Below are positions 1 to 20,410 of a stretch of DNA of 64,000 bases, one piece after another; the first letter of the stretch is position 1, and every line of letters begins with the position of its first letter. Source of the stretch: Ascaris suum (taxonomy: Eukaryota > Nematoda > Chromadorea > Rhabditida > Ascarididae); the NCBI GenBank assembly GCA_013433145.1, contig CM024173.1, positions 8,824,322 to 8,888,321 on the forward strand, in the 5' to 3' direction. The translations under genes and the position numbers were made by a program. The notes below the pieces were generated by a model. It did no database searches and had not been told where the DNA came from. It saw only the letters and a list, made by a program, of their open reading frames with translations.

Positions 1-14
1 GTCTTGAAGCGTGT

Positions 15-7626
<7,612 letters not shown>

Positions 7627-8700
7627 ACCAGTTGGTCTTGAACTGTTCCAGTGCAGTCATCGTTTATTGTTGGATGCTATCTGAAGCTGCAATTTGGTGG
7701 ACGTTAGAAAGCAATGAGGAAAGATTTGTCTAGGATTAATTGTGACAAGATTTCCTCGGACGTTCATTCTGCTCGAGAAACGCGTTAACGAATTTCCGAG
7801 TGGAGGTGCATAGAAATAAGGATGTATAGAAACAAAACTCGCCTTATATCTGCAATGATATTTTATCTTTTCCACGCTGGTTTGTTTAGCAGTTTCAGAG
7901 AGCTAATGATATGAAATTAACTGAATAAGTGCCATGCCACACTTCACATTCCTCATTTCTCGTTATGTTGATTTTGTAATGCACTCTTCTATATTGATAA
8001 TCATTTTTATTGTTTTCTTAGATGGCGCAACCCATCCAAATTATTCCTCAATATGGACGTTTGCTCCTAATTTATTCTTGTTGTTTTTTGCCTTTCAATA
8101 TCCGAAAATATTGCGTTTATTCTCTATGAACCGATCGGTGGAATAAAATGCCGGTTTAGTCGTTCGGGGCGCTTAGGAATGCGAGATTGCGAGATTTCAG
8201 ATGGTCTTCATCTTTGCTCTTGTGAAATTTGATAATCTTTTATTAAGAGTTGAACGTAACCAACGTGTAATTTCTATGAAACAATGAATGCTCATCAATA
8301 CGGATTTCGCTTGCTCAGTGTTACAAATGAAGCGGATGAGAACGCTTTCATTAACGCTTGATGTGATCGAGTATAAAATCCAATTGAATGCTCCAAAACG
8401 CGTTAAAATTTGGTGAAGTGATATCAGAAAGTTATAGTCGAGATAGAGGAACTCCGCCGACATATTCATTCGCATTCAGGGTCTGACTTAATGAAAGCCA
8501 CGCACTGGTAATACTTGAAGGCATTTTGCTGGGAACTTCTTCTTTAAATTTTATTCCTGTTTCTGTTACGGACTTTTGTATTTGAGGGGAATTGTCGATA
8601 AAATAAATTTGGCGTCTTCCTCTCATACAGATTCAAAAAATGACCCGCACATACAGCACACGAATGGACTCTCCCAATCTAGATTCTACAGTATATACAT

Positions 8701-8880
8701 ATGCATATAACATCCGAAGAAAATTTGAAATATACGATCACCGAACAATCGGCAGCACCTACATTTGCTCCGGAGGAACCTAAATTAAACTTAGTGAAAC
8801 GATTTGCATTGGCCAACGAGAAAACCCTGGAAAGCAATCCGAAGATTAAACATATCGGCAGAAGTACGGGAGCGAGTTGA
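8701..8880 (+). CDS. Short candidate ORF, 59 aa, unrecognised
   Basis: The ORF runs from ATG at 8701 to TGA at 8878-8880. Its composition is rich in Glu, Lys and Pro and looks more protein-like than the surrounding DNA. It begins just after an AG (in ATTCTACAG) that could serve as a cis or SL splice acceptor. It resembles no family I know and has no neighbouring exon that I could attach with confidence. It could be a small peptide gene, one exon of a larger gene, or chance. Confidence 0.2.
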   Translation: MHITSEENLKYTITEQSAAPTFAPEEPKLNLVKRFALANEKTLESNPKIKHIGRSTGAS

Positions 8881-9456
8881 TATGTGGACGGTACTCTTCA
8901 CTTTAACTGTCCCATTAATAGTGGGCTTCATTGCTTTCCTTTTTATTCCTTCTCTCCCTCACCTCTTAATGTGAGAGGATGGAGGTTCGACTTTGCTGTG
9001 TGCAAAAGATGCGCAGACGTTCTCCGGAAAACACCATCGCGATACTGCCTACAGGTCTGCAAACTGCATGTGTTAGTTCTAGAGCGTTAAGGCCGTAGAA
9101 AAGAGCTGCAGCGGAAAGAAAATGATAGTGTCCTCTCGCTAAGGGATAAGGCGGCAAGCTGAGATGGAATTGTCGTTACTAACTGCGAGCGCTAGCGCTG
9201 ACTTCATCAGCGTCGCCAGTCTGCCGCTGAAAATCTACTAGTTTCCTTTTGTGATCCTTTACTGCCGTAGATTATAAAGTACGACCTGGATAATATCATG
9301 CGTAATCTTGGGGTTCTCGAGAATGTTAAGATGTTAAATCTTACAGAATTCTGATAAACTGGTTGCGCCAAGCTGCTTACTATCTAAAATCTGCGCATGA
9401 CTGCTTTGTTATCACGACCGCATCTGTGACAAGGCAAGCAAGCAATCACTGTTGGA

Positions 9457-9666
9457 ATGCGCAAGGCCGATTTGAAACAGGATCGCCGACAGGAGCTGAA
9501 TCGCTGCCGCCGCAAAAGCTACCAAGACACCAAGATTGAAGATACCGATACTCGACGATGGAAAATACTGTCATACGCAGCAATAATCGTAGCCGTTAAT
9601 TGTACAAGACTGCGCTACTTTATGTCGACACAAGTCAGTATCGAATGTAAGAAAGCAGTCAAATGA
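9457..9666 (+). CDS. Short candidate ORF, 69 aa, basic with one hydrophobic stretch
   Basis: The N-terminal half is highly charged (RKADLKQDRRQELNRCRRKS). A hydrophobic run (ILSYAAIIVAV) could form one membrane segment. The family is unrecognised. The 3' end of TMA7 is only 180 bases downstream on the opposite strand. It may be an exon or chance. Confidence 0.2.
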   Translation: MRKADLKQDRRQELNRCRRKSYQDTKIEDTDTRRWKILSYAAIIVAVNCTRLRYFMSTQVSIECKKAVK

Positions 9667-9747
9667 CGGCGAAGTAAGTGAGTGATGCTGCTTCCGGTTC
9701 AAAGCTTCCGTCCACCGAAAAAGTATTGAAATGTGGCCCGGAAACAC

Positions 9748-9753
9748 TTTATT
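9748..9753 (-). promoter_or_regulatory. Polyadenylation signal of TMA7
   Basis: The plus strand reads TTTATT, so the minus strand carries AATAAA about 93 bases past the TMA7 stop, a usual distance for a 3' UTR. Confidence 0.5.
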
Positions 9754-9845
9754 ACAGGAAAGAAGACGTCATTAATGAGCGAGACAGCATGAGAAAACAT
9801 GAACATCGGAAGGTAGCAGGAAAAGATGAAGGCTTGAAAAGGAGT

Positions 9846-11540
<1,695 letters not shown>

Positions 11541-12265
11541 CGCCTCCGCCTCCGCCTTAAGTGAGCACGTTCAAGGACCTAAAATTTACGAAAAAAGAAA
11601 ACCATGTGCAAGCAGAATATAAAAATTTGATCGAAGCTAATTTAACGTAGTCCATATTTACTGATGCTCGTAAAATGGAAGATGTGCATCACAAATCTTT
11701 TGGTTCTTCGACCTTTTGACGCTGTTCCCCTTCCCTTCGTTACCCCTCCCCAACAACCCCACCCACCTTCACCCCCCCCCCCAAGAAAACAATGCAGGAG
11801 CACATCAAAAGGAGTGACAACAGCACTCGACATGAATGAAAATGGATCAAGAAAACTTTCTGCTACCAAATAAAACGGGAAATAAAAGGGCAATGGAGAA
11901 GGGATCTGACATGAATACCAACTAGAGAAGCGCAACACAGGCAGAAACAAAATGTGCCTTCTTCCATGCTGATTACCAAGCAAAACAGTTGCATGAAATA
12001 ATGGGCGCTTAATGCATCAGTTCTAAACTGAACGCCCGCTCGCATATCCCTCATGTAAAAAACTCCTCCCTACGACCTAATCGATGCAAAATGCAGACGA
12101 ATTTTTAGGTCAAGAAATGCTCGCTCGATTTCGATAGTCAGAATAGTGTCAGGGGTTCAGAACCTTCGAACCCTCAACGCTTAAAAATGATGGAAGGGTT
12201 GAGCATGCAAGAAGCTCTCAGACGGAACGGTATTAAGCCAGCGTCTACCGAAAGGCACATCATTC

Positions 12266-12640
12266 TCACGACGTCTTTGAATTCTCGGGTATTATCATTA
12301 AGAGCCGAAGGAACCAGGTGCTAGTCTTCTTGTTCCATGGGGAACAGTGGATGCCAGCGCAATAAAAGAAGGAATTCCAAAATAAACAATACGAATATAG
12401 AAGTCGGTAAGCTACTGATGAGCTAGCTGATAAAGAACAGAGAACAACAACCAGGGAAACCCTGCATAGATACTCCGATAAATTCCGATTCCAGCTGTGC
12501 ATCAGCCCTCTATGCAGGCTTCGAAATATTTTTCTAGGATTATTCGCCTGCTGTGTAGCAGGATGTGCTTTCCGGGTCGCTGTTATGAGAACGGGGGAGA
12601 GAATGAGTGAAAGAACAGCTAATCGCAAAAGAAGTGACAT
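12266..12640 (-). CDS. Candidate secreted-protein ORF, 124 aa or a first exon
   Basis: The ORF begins with a good signal-peptide shape (MSLLLRLAVLSLILSPVL, then small residues and a basic segment). The first 60 residues look protein-like. The second half is hydrophobic and cysteine-rich in a way that suggests intron read-through, and a possible donor lies after the codons for SEYLC. No family was recognised and no downstream exon was found. Confidence 0.25.
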   Translation of the reverse strand: MSLLLRLAVLSLILSPVLITATRKAHPATQQANNPRKIFRSLHRGLMHSWNRNLSEYLCRVSLVVVLCSLSASSSVAYRLLYSYCLFWNSFFYCAGIHCSPWNKKTSTWFLRLLMIIPENSKTS

Positions 12641-13275
12641 AAAAGATGAGAACTAATTATGTGCAGTACGCATCTGTCACATCAACACTGTCAGTCACGA
12701 CACCGAGAAACTCTGCTCGACGGTTTCCTTCCATAAGAAGCGTCGCTCCTCCTTTCTAAACCACAGGTCGCTTTTATCATTTCTCGTTATCAGATCTAAC
12801 AGAACGAATTCTTTTCGACCGCCTTTGCTTATGAAGACCACTTAATTCAAATAATCGAAAAACTTGTGAGATTTTAGTTTGCAACAACTTACCATAAGGA
12901 CCTAGAGTGAACTGGAAAATTTATTCAGTGTTAACTTTAAGTGAAAAAAGGCGTACAACGCGATTAGCTTAGAAGTAAGTACGGAAGTATGTCAGATGAT
13001 GCAAATTTTTTTGCAATTCATGTAAACGAGTCGTCATTTCGGCTATACGAATATGCAGAACAGCAGTACAACGGCTAACGTGGTCTTCTATAAGACTTGC
13101 CGAGCGCATAAATTCCCACCTTAAGGAATTGTTTTTTCAGCAATAAATTCTGCACAGCAATTTCCTTCATCGCATAACTCTGCCAAAAGTATAGTAAATG
13201 AATCGAAATAAGTAAAACTGATATTGCATTTATATTATGTCACTCAAATTCGACGTCCACTACGTAAAATTTTAG

Positions 13276-13349
13276 TGCTTCATCGCATCGATATTGCTCC
13301 ACTGAACAGCACAAACATAAACATTCGCGATTTTAATATTTCCACCGAG
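13276..13349 (+). promoter_or_regulatory. Likely 5' UTR and spliced-leader acceptor of the methyltransferase
   Basis: AAAATTTTAG ends at 13275, and 74 bases of leader precede the chosen ATG at 13350. The frame is also open upstream to 13224, but residues there do not look like the family, so the acceptor favours the later start. Confidence 0.35.
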
Positions 13350-15702
13350 ATGCTCTACAAGCTAATCGAATTTGCTGTTCGCTTTTATTATTTCTTATTC
13401 GACCGAGTGTTCCTCTATCCATTGCTTCGCTGTTTACGACATCGATTCGATCTCAGTTTTTTAAACCTCGGCTATAAGCCCAAACATGGAGAACAAATGC
13501 TCGCGATCGTCACAAGCAAACTTCACGCTGAGGACGAAGTTCACAAACCTCATATCTATTTATATGAAAAGACATTAAGTCTGTGTCCAGAATATATGTC
13601 GCTACGGGGAAAACGCTTGCTGGAGATTGGCTGTGGTCATGGCGGTGGCATTCTTTGGCTCTTGAGGTAAGTCGGACTGATGAATGCTATTTATGGGGTT
13701 TTGGCACAATTCAGTAACCGTCCAAGTATTACCATCGACCACCGATTTAATGAGTTGGAATTGACAGATAAGCGTTTAAACGGCCACCAGCGTTTTGAAA
13801 ATTGTCCATCACTGTTGCTCATATAATAAAATGGTGTGTGTTGAAAACGTTAAGAAGGCGCAAACAATTCGCTCCCACTTAGCCATGAAAGAAGATGCAA
13901 CCACAGACGGATCTCAACCGAGCGTCTGTCTTTTTTGAGCAAAACAAGTGTCACTGTCTCTTTAAAGGATGAGCTCAAAAATCTATACTCACTTCAGCTT
14001 ACTGTTTGCGTGCATCAATTGACCAAAACAATAAGTCGTTTGTGCCTCCTGAGCATTCAAGAGATCCGCCAGTTCGTTGTGGAACCAACTGGAACCAACA
14101 ACCGTCGAAATTTTCATGATTGGTTCAATTTTCATGACTGGTTCTATATCCAATAAAAAACTACCCTGAGGCATAAAAGAATAATAAGGCACCCGGCAAC
14201 ATATGTAATACGATGTATTGAGTCATGTGATGACTGCAGCTCAAGCAGTCTATGTGCATTATGGAGTGTTTTGTTTCGACTGCTTCCAAGACATCATTTC
14301 CAGCGAGAGATGAAGTCAGATAAGCACTTCATAATATTTAAGAGCAAGATCAAGAGAAAAGGATCGGACTGAAATGATCGTGCTGCAATATGCAAATCTT
14401 CAGATTTCGCATATTTTACAACGGTGCACGAAAAGTATTCAAGCTCACCTTGCATTGCCGTCAAAATTCCACGCTCTAGAGAAATCGTTCTCAAAAAGCC
14501 GAAATGAATAATTAAATAGGTTCAGCTTAGACGGATTACAATCAATCATCATTATTCAGTTAGAAGGGCGAATAAAGTGAACTCTGCTGCCAAAAATACA
14601 GTAATACGGAATAATGACTAATTAACGGGAGCAATTTAAGGTCACATCCGGAATTGAAGGAGGTGGCCGGTGTAGACCGTGTGGTGGTGGATGATATCGA
14701 CGGAAGAATTAATGAAGGAAGCGCGGAAAGAATTCCTCATAACGATGATTCTTTTGATATAGTGCTCAACATCGAAAGTAGTCATCTATACGCCGATGAA
14801 GCTGCATTCTTCCGGGAGTGTGCACGTGTGCTAAGTCCTGGTGGATATGTTTGTTGGGCTGACCTACGCTACCGCGACAAGGTATTCCTCAAACTACAAG
14901 GATCAATAACCCTTCAGACCTTTAGATATGAAATCACTTTTTAAGAGTTTGATCTGGTCAACGTCTAGACAATAATGCTTTTTGAGGAACTCCACTGAAA
15001 TTAGCGGGTAATAATTTTCACAACAAAATGCTCTTTGAATTCATTGTCAGGATTTCGATTTGAATAACTTCAATGCAACGATTAGTCGACAACTTTTGAG
15101 CGCTAATTTCCAATTTAATGCAGATGAAAGCAATTGAATTGACGACCTGACTAGACGTAAACACTGACGAGAAGCTAATCAAGCGGACCTAGAATTCTCG
15201 AATATTAATATTCTTGGGGGATTATAGAGATCAATTATTGGTTTAACTTGCGGAATATCACACGTCAGAACCAGAGGGACGGATGCTCGGCATCTGCACT
15301 ATCGAAGGCACACATACGCTTACTTTTTCCATTCTCCTGCCAAGATCCGCGTCACTCCCATCCCAGCAGTCTCGATCGTACTAAGGGTTGATAAAATACA
15401 GCACTGCTGCAGATATGCGAAACGCTGGAAAAGGCCCACCAATCTGGTCTTTCATTAATCACTTTCGTCGATATAACACGACAAGTGCTAAGCGGAGTTC
15501 AACAGACTGCCGCACGATATGATGAAATGCTGAACTATGCACCGTGGATTGTGCGGCTATTCCGGGATTCGTTGCGATCCACATACTGCGCACCAGGACG
15601 GAGCCTTATATGCGCCTCGAGAGACGTGAAAAAATCTATGGATGTGCATGTTGGCGCAACTCACGATATTTAAGTTCCACGCCACTCTCCTGCACACAGT
15701 GA
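13350..15702 (+). pseudogene. SAM-dependent methyltransferase (phthiotriolone-methyltransferase-like), frameshifted last exon
   Basis: Exons are 13350-13666, 14641-14881 and 15413-15702, with GT/AG junctions in matching phase. Motif I of the class I methyltransferase fold is LLEIGCGHGGG, followed by the acidic GVDR strand, GSAERIP, SFDIVLNIESSHLY and a post-motif VLSPGGYVCWADLR. The CGHGGG and S-H-x-Y pattern is that of the mycobacterial Rv2952 lipid O-methyltransferase family, which has nematode members. An aromatic-rich N-terminal helix (residues about 1-30) could contact membrane. In the last exon the frame reads well to ...STYCAPG, where the family expects GT.xY. The expected continuation (TEPYMRLERREKIYG, stop 15700-15702) lies in another frame from base 15598, so one base appears missing near 15596-15598. 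Unshifted, the frame stops at 15671-15673. The loop between motif II and GSAERIP is about ten residues short. It could be a real lesion or an assembly error. The substrate is unknown. Confidence 0.75.
14109..14144 (+). repeat. Tandem 18-bp duplication in a methyltransferase intron
   Basis: Two adjacent 18-base units (AATTTTCATGATTGGTTC and AATTTTCATGACTGGTTC) differ at one base. Confidence 0.85.
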
Positions 15703-18700
15703 TTCCCAAGGTAATTTTGGAAGATCAATGCAAATAACAAATATAAAACTGCACAAATCTGGAAGATGCTGCCTGGTGGCCATTCAAAGCGATGCAAAAA
15801 ACAGAGAAAAGCTCATCATTCAAGTTTCAAGTAACCGTTGCTAATTTGTTCCATGTGCTCCTATGAAGTGCATATTAAATTCAGCGTCCTATCGTCGTTT
15901 CGAAAGAAACGGCGATTTGCTAGCAATAAATAGGGAAAAAAGTTCAAGTAACGGCCGCTATGTACGCAGTTGTCGTAGTGACCTAAGGCATCATCTCATT
16001 ACAGCCGCAGAGATGTTATGGTGGAGAATAGTCTTCACTCAGAAGGATAAGGAAAACCGGAAATATGCATATAAACTTATACAAAAAACGTATATATACA
16101 ATATACTTATTTGCATATTTTTATATTTACCTGAAAACATGGGAAAAGGTAAGCACTCATTCCTGAAAGTTAGGTAGGAAACATATAATACGCCCTACAA
16201 GAGCTTGTATGCAAGGAAGCTTTCAAGGCTATAAGATGATAAAGTAAGACACATTTCTATGCAATGTGAAGGGTACAAGGAGACAAAGGAGAAGGCGAAG
16301 GAAGTGCTAACAACGTGCAACGTACTAAAGCGTTTAGCTCCCCGAGTCTAATCAATCTAGAGATTCTCAAATTTTGCGACGTTTTGTGCCTAACTTAGGT
16401 TCGAATGAGGAGTGCTATAGATGCGAGTAACGAACCGAAAACTCAAAAGACACTGCTAAAACACGTTTGGTGTAATCAACGGCACTTCAGAGATCTCTAC
16501 TCACCTCCATCAACGAATGAAAAGATCCTCTGCAGAATATATCAGAAAAATGCCTCACAATTTTATAGCACAGAATAGGATGGTAGTTTACCTTGCAGTA
16601 CTCTAAGGTTTTAGACCGAAAGCCACTAACTGACTCGGATAATCAGCTAACGAATACCCGTGAAGGGACTTGCGAACTATCATGCGAGCCTTTGCGCATT
16701 TAAAGAACGCTCTATGGCATTTCGCTCAAGTGAACAGAGATGTTTTTTTGGCTTAATCCCTCGTAAAGAACTTCGGCAATATTCGACGTGTTGTTTTCAA
16801 TTTTTCCAAAGCGGCACAGGAATCGACCACCCAATTCGAAAAGCAATAAATTCAGTAGCGATGCCACTGATATCGAAGCAATCAAAGAAATAAGCGACCC
16901 AACCCCGATTCATTATCATTGCATTTGTGTCCGTCTATTTGAGTTTACCACGAAAATTCCTACCGATGTGAGGTGGTGGGATGAGCGCCAGCTAGGGCAT
17001 TGATTCAAAAAAAAAAAAACACTAACACGGTGGTCTCTTGAAAAGTTGGCATCGTTATTAATATCATTGATACGGCGTATATTATTTGCAAACAAAACTC
17101 TCTTCTCCGGTTGAATCATCGAGCAGAGTGATCCGATAGCATCGTCTAAGCATTACTTCAAGAGAAATATTCAAGTGCACACAACCGTTTGGAGTGAATC
17201 GCGAAGGTCACAACCTTCTATGACGAAACATGAATGTTACGCCCAACATATTCCAATAAGTGATTCAAAAAATCCTGGGCTTTAGGATGCAAACAATCCG
17301 TCGATCCATAAACAGCAATAAGCGGGAAACGAATGCTACAAATTAACTCAACAGCGAGTAATTCTGAACCGAAAGCAGGTTTAAATGCCCAGGCAGTAGG
17401 ATCGCTACACCACCACCACGACTCTTTTTTCGAACAAATGGTGGCATCAGAAACTATTAAAAGCTCCAATTCAATATTGACAAGAATGCTATGAATCATT
17501 GCTCAGATCTTCTCGGCTCAGCTCATACAGCATTTCCACGAATGCACTCGTTAAAACGTTGCAGTACACATGCGGTCCTCACTAACATACCTAAACAATA
17601 CTGCAAAATGAGGTTCGTAGGTGAAGAAAAAATGTGGAGAACGCGCTGATGGCAATTATCTATTCTTCGAATAAAACTTTGCTGCAGCAAAACACCTTTC
17701 ATTCCTCAAAGCATTTCCTGAAAGTTTCGGGGATATGAATCATAATCGAACAGTTAACTAATTAATCAAAAGAGGCCGAATTTCACACTGAAAGAAATCA
17801 TCTGAGAAGTTTTTCGCTTGGATTTCAATGTCACTACGCAGGAAGTGGTCTGTAGCAAGCGGACAAATAATGAGTCCTAAGTCAGTCCAGCTGAGTGAAC
17901 GAACTGCAAACCCGCCCCAAAACAATGAGCTACGAAATCCTCCGGAAATTATGCCTAAAGACTATGCTATTACATAATTCAAACACTACAAAACAAAGGG
18001 CAAAATAATCGTTCAGCAAGCGAATTTTCAGAATTCGACGCATTATTTGCTTATCAGCTACACAGTTCTGAAATATTTGTGACGCATATAAACGGCCAGC
18101 TTTAATATTTGACCAATGGAACATGCTTGATCGCCTCTGATATAACAGCTTCAACTAAACGGGCAAAACCGGTTTGATTTTCCATTTGAATCTTAAAACT
18201 TAATAGCCGCTATCCTATTTTCAACTCGAAACTAAGCAGTGAGAAGCAAAAGTTAAAGACGTTTTGGTGTTTGTTCTGCAAACACACGACCCGAACAAAT
18301 TCGACCGGCAACGACTCTCAGCAGATGCAACACACATCCTCGACGACTAGCTACATCACTGAGGAGAATTATAATATGCAGCACATTAAAACGCAATTGC
18401 ATCGTGACCGGAAGAAAACATTCGTGACGAGGTTGACAGGTGTGTTCGCATTCGAGAGTAGCGACATGATGAAGCACTCTTGCGATATCACTGTGTGAAG
18501 CAACAGCACAGCATTCCAACCACCAGGCTATGGAATAAGGTGCTCCTTATCAAGTCATAGCTGACAGTTCGAGGTTATTATTACGCTATCTCTTAAATAG
18601 CTTTCACGTACCTTTGTCGACTAGCATAACCTTGCAACTTGACGAACTTGACGAACAACAAACTTGCTCGATGAAAACTTCGACAATGTGGCATAGTGCC

Positions 18701-19784
18701 ATGCAGGGCCTCTGTTCTTTGACGTTACCCGCCTGGGAAGTCCCTGACTCTTTCTACTCTACTTCCTCGTCGATGTCCCCACCTCGACAAGCTGTCGCTG
18801 CCCGACCGACCACCCTTCCAGCGTTTCATACTCTAGTTGAGCAAAGCTGGTCGTGAACATATAGGATGCACTGCCGAATAGCCCATTCTTGGAAATTCCA
18901 CGGAAATGGCTGCTTCCTTTGCAGTCTATGTTGTTCAACGTGATGCTGCAATCCTGTTTTCATCGCTGAAGTGTACGACAACTGCCAGGAACAAATAAAT
19001 TGAAATAAAAAGCCTAATACCGTTCACTTCCGAAAAACATCGTTTCATTTACGTACGTCTGTCCATGAGATTTTTTTTCCGACTGAGTGCACGGGAGAAT
19101 TTCCAGCAAATTCATAACAGTCTGAAAAGAGACAGCAACTTTTCCACGAAGCGTTTAGCAAAGAAATGCCGAAAAAGGTAAGGAAATATTAGTGAGGTCG
19201 TAAATGCATCAAACACTAACGAATCATTGTCGTAGCACAACTCTTGTTATTCACTATTGGAAATTAGATGCATGAGGATCGACAGTTTGCTGGGCAATGC
19301 AAACTTCCTTGCGAATCAACAAGAAAACGTCCAACTTCATGTAAAATTTCACCTGCCGTATTTCATGTCCTTTCCAACACCTACTTCGACGTGCACTGCT
19401 CAAAGCTACGCTTTACATCATCGGTTTGCGCCCTACTATCAATGCGCTCTCCGTTTTATCGAGTTACACCTGACTTATTTACGGCTATCATGTTTTTTTT
19501 TTGCTCCCATGCAAAATCAACATTCTTCTTCATCTGCACACATATACAAACAAAACACATACAACATGCTCTGGTTAGCACATACAATAAAGACCTGCCA
19601 ACGTTGTGCGGGTAACGACGACAAGTAATTCGTTGCCAACCGGTTTCGCAACTCCATGCGCCTAGAATCCCAACGACCTGGGCTTCGTGGATAGCCTTTG
19701 CATAGATTTTATCGAGCATCTGGATAACAAGGATTGTGCGCAATAAGGATTTAGTCCTGATTTCATCAGTAATGAAGATTGCAG
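15703..19784. other. Mostly unassigned region downstream of the methyltransferase
   Basis: An AATAAA is at 15925-15930. A LINE endonuclease fragment is on the minus strand at 17218-17499. Several ORFs of 60-120 codons (for example 15863-16177, 18271-18498, 18614-18856 and 19257-19628) show no family resemblance and no convincing exon partners. If the exons at 19785-20410 belong to an intact gene, its 5' exons should be somewhere here, but I could not find them. Confidence 0.4.
17218..17499 (-). mobile_element. Decayed non-LTR retrotransposon fragment, endonuclease region
   Basis: On the minus strand one frame contains FGSELLAVELICSIRFPLIA, then VYGSTD, resembling the APE-type endonuclease of CR1/Jockey-like LINEs (E-L-hydrophobic-V, then VYRPP-like). 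Just upstream a second frame reads SRGGGVAILLP, the classic RGGGVAI block of these endonucleases. In the long frame that same DNA reads SWWWCSDP, so a frameshift separates the two halves. It is a short dead copy. The rest of the element was not found adjacent to it. Confidence 0.5.
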
Positions 19785-20410
19785 ACAGTTTGCTGAGTTG
19801 CGTTCTTGGCAATCAAGGAATGGCGTGCATTTCAATAAAAACGAGTTAATGAAACTCACAGCGGAAAGTCCGGCAGGGATATGCAAAGTACCATGTAGGA
19901 GTCTTCAATCCACCCTCAGACCTCGCTCACTTCTTCGCGACGTCTACCGGCTCATCATTAGCAATGGCAGCTTTTATATATTCGGAAAATGGTGATTTCC
20001 CTAATCAAAACCCCGACATAACGCACCACATTTTAATAGCACCTCAAAAACACTCTGTTGAAACATCGCACCACAATTCTTCTTTTCAAATGTCTTTTCC
20101 GGCAATGTGTCGATAAACGTCTTTTCCGCTGCTTCAGGCTGTTACAGTGGATGGGGATGACACTATTCTTGAAGCATCAGCATGCGTAATAGGCATTCAG
20201 GAAAGCCAAAGCCAGCGATTTAATGAAAGGTCTTGTAGTCTAACGCTACAGCACCGCACAACACGCTTCCGAAGCATTCCCTCGGTTGCGCCATTACTTC
20301 CTCTACGGCCACATCCTCCATCGACAGGTAAATATTTCAGCAGTCTCAAGCGTATAAAGAAAATTTATTCGAGAATGCTTCAAAATACCACCAAATCCTT
20401 ACCTCCTTAA
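19785..20410 (+). CDS. Candidate 3' exons of a PC-esterase-like (PCED1/FAM113-like) gene
   Basis: A frame opening after GATTGCAG at 19784 contains FAELRSWQSRNGVHFN. This matches the spacing of the human PCED1 segment FRHAVQHRHRDGVHW around the SGNH-hydrolase catalytic D-x-x-H, with ten residues between F and GVH in both. Here the Asp is Asn (NGVH). A second open segment starts at 20138 after GCTTCAG, reads AVTVDGDDTILEAS and becomes Pro/Arg/Leu-rich. It has a possible donor at 20327/20328 or runs to TAA at 20408-20410. The donor joining the two segments is not clear. The GDS and N-S-x-x-W-D blocks of the family were not found upstream, so this is a partial gene or a remnant. It converges on NAF1. 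Confidence 0.25.

Larger units (their letters stand above)
7627..9845. other. Intergenic region between gmd and TMA7
   Basis: This is the 3' flank of gmd, convergent with TMA7. An AATAAA lies at 8142-8147, far past the gmd stop. Two short plus-strand ORFs (8701-8880 and 9457-9666) are listed separately as weak candidates. A minus-strand ORF at 8432-8626 shows no family resemblance. Nothing else was recognised. Confidence 0.5.
11541..13349. other. Intergenic region upstream of TMA7 and of the methyltransferase
   Basis: TMA7 and the methyltransferase are divergent, so both promoters should lie here. A run of 11 C is at 11772-11782. A candidate secreted-protein ORF is on the minus strand at 12266-12640. 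A likely splice acceptor (AAAATTTTAG) ends at 13275, 74 bases before the methyltransferase ATG, and could take a spliced leader. Nothing else was recognised. Confidence 0.5.

Noticed and set aside
15863..16177. 104-codon ORF after the methyltransferase
   Set aside because: It has protein-like stretches but no family match. The methyltransferase already has its C-terminal block upstream, and the end runs into a TA-rich region.
16139..16350. Micro-gene with first exon MGK and a second exon encoding a short Lys/Glu-rich peptide to a stop
   Set aside because: The donor is good, but the acceptor (GTGAAG) is weak and the product would be only about 28 residues. It is too easily explained by chance.
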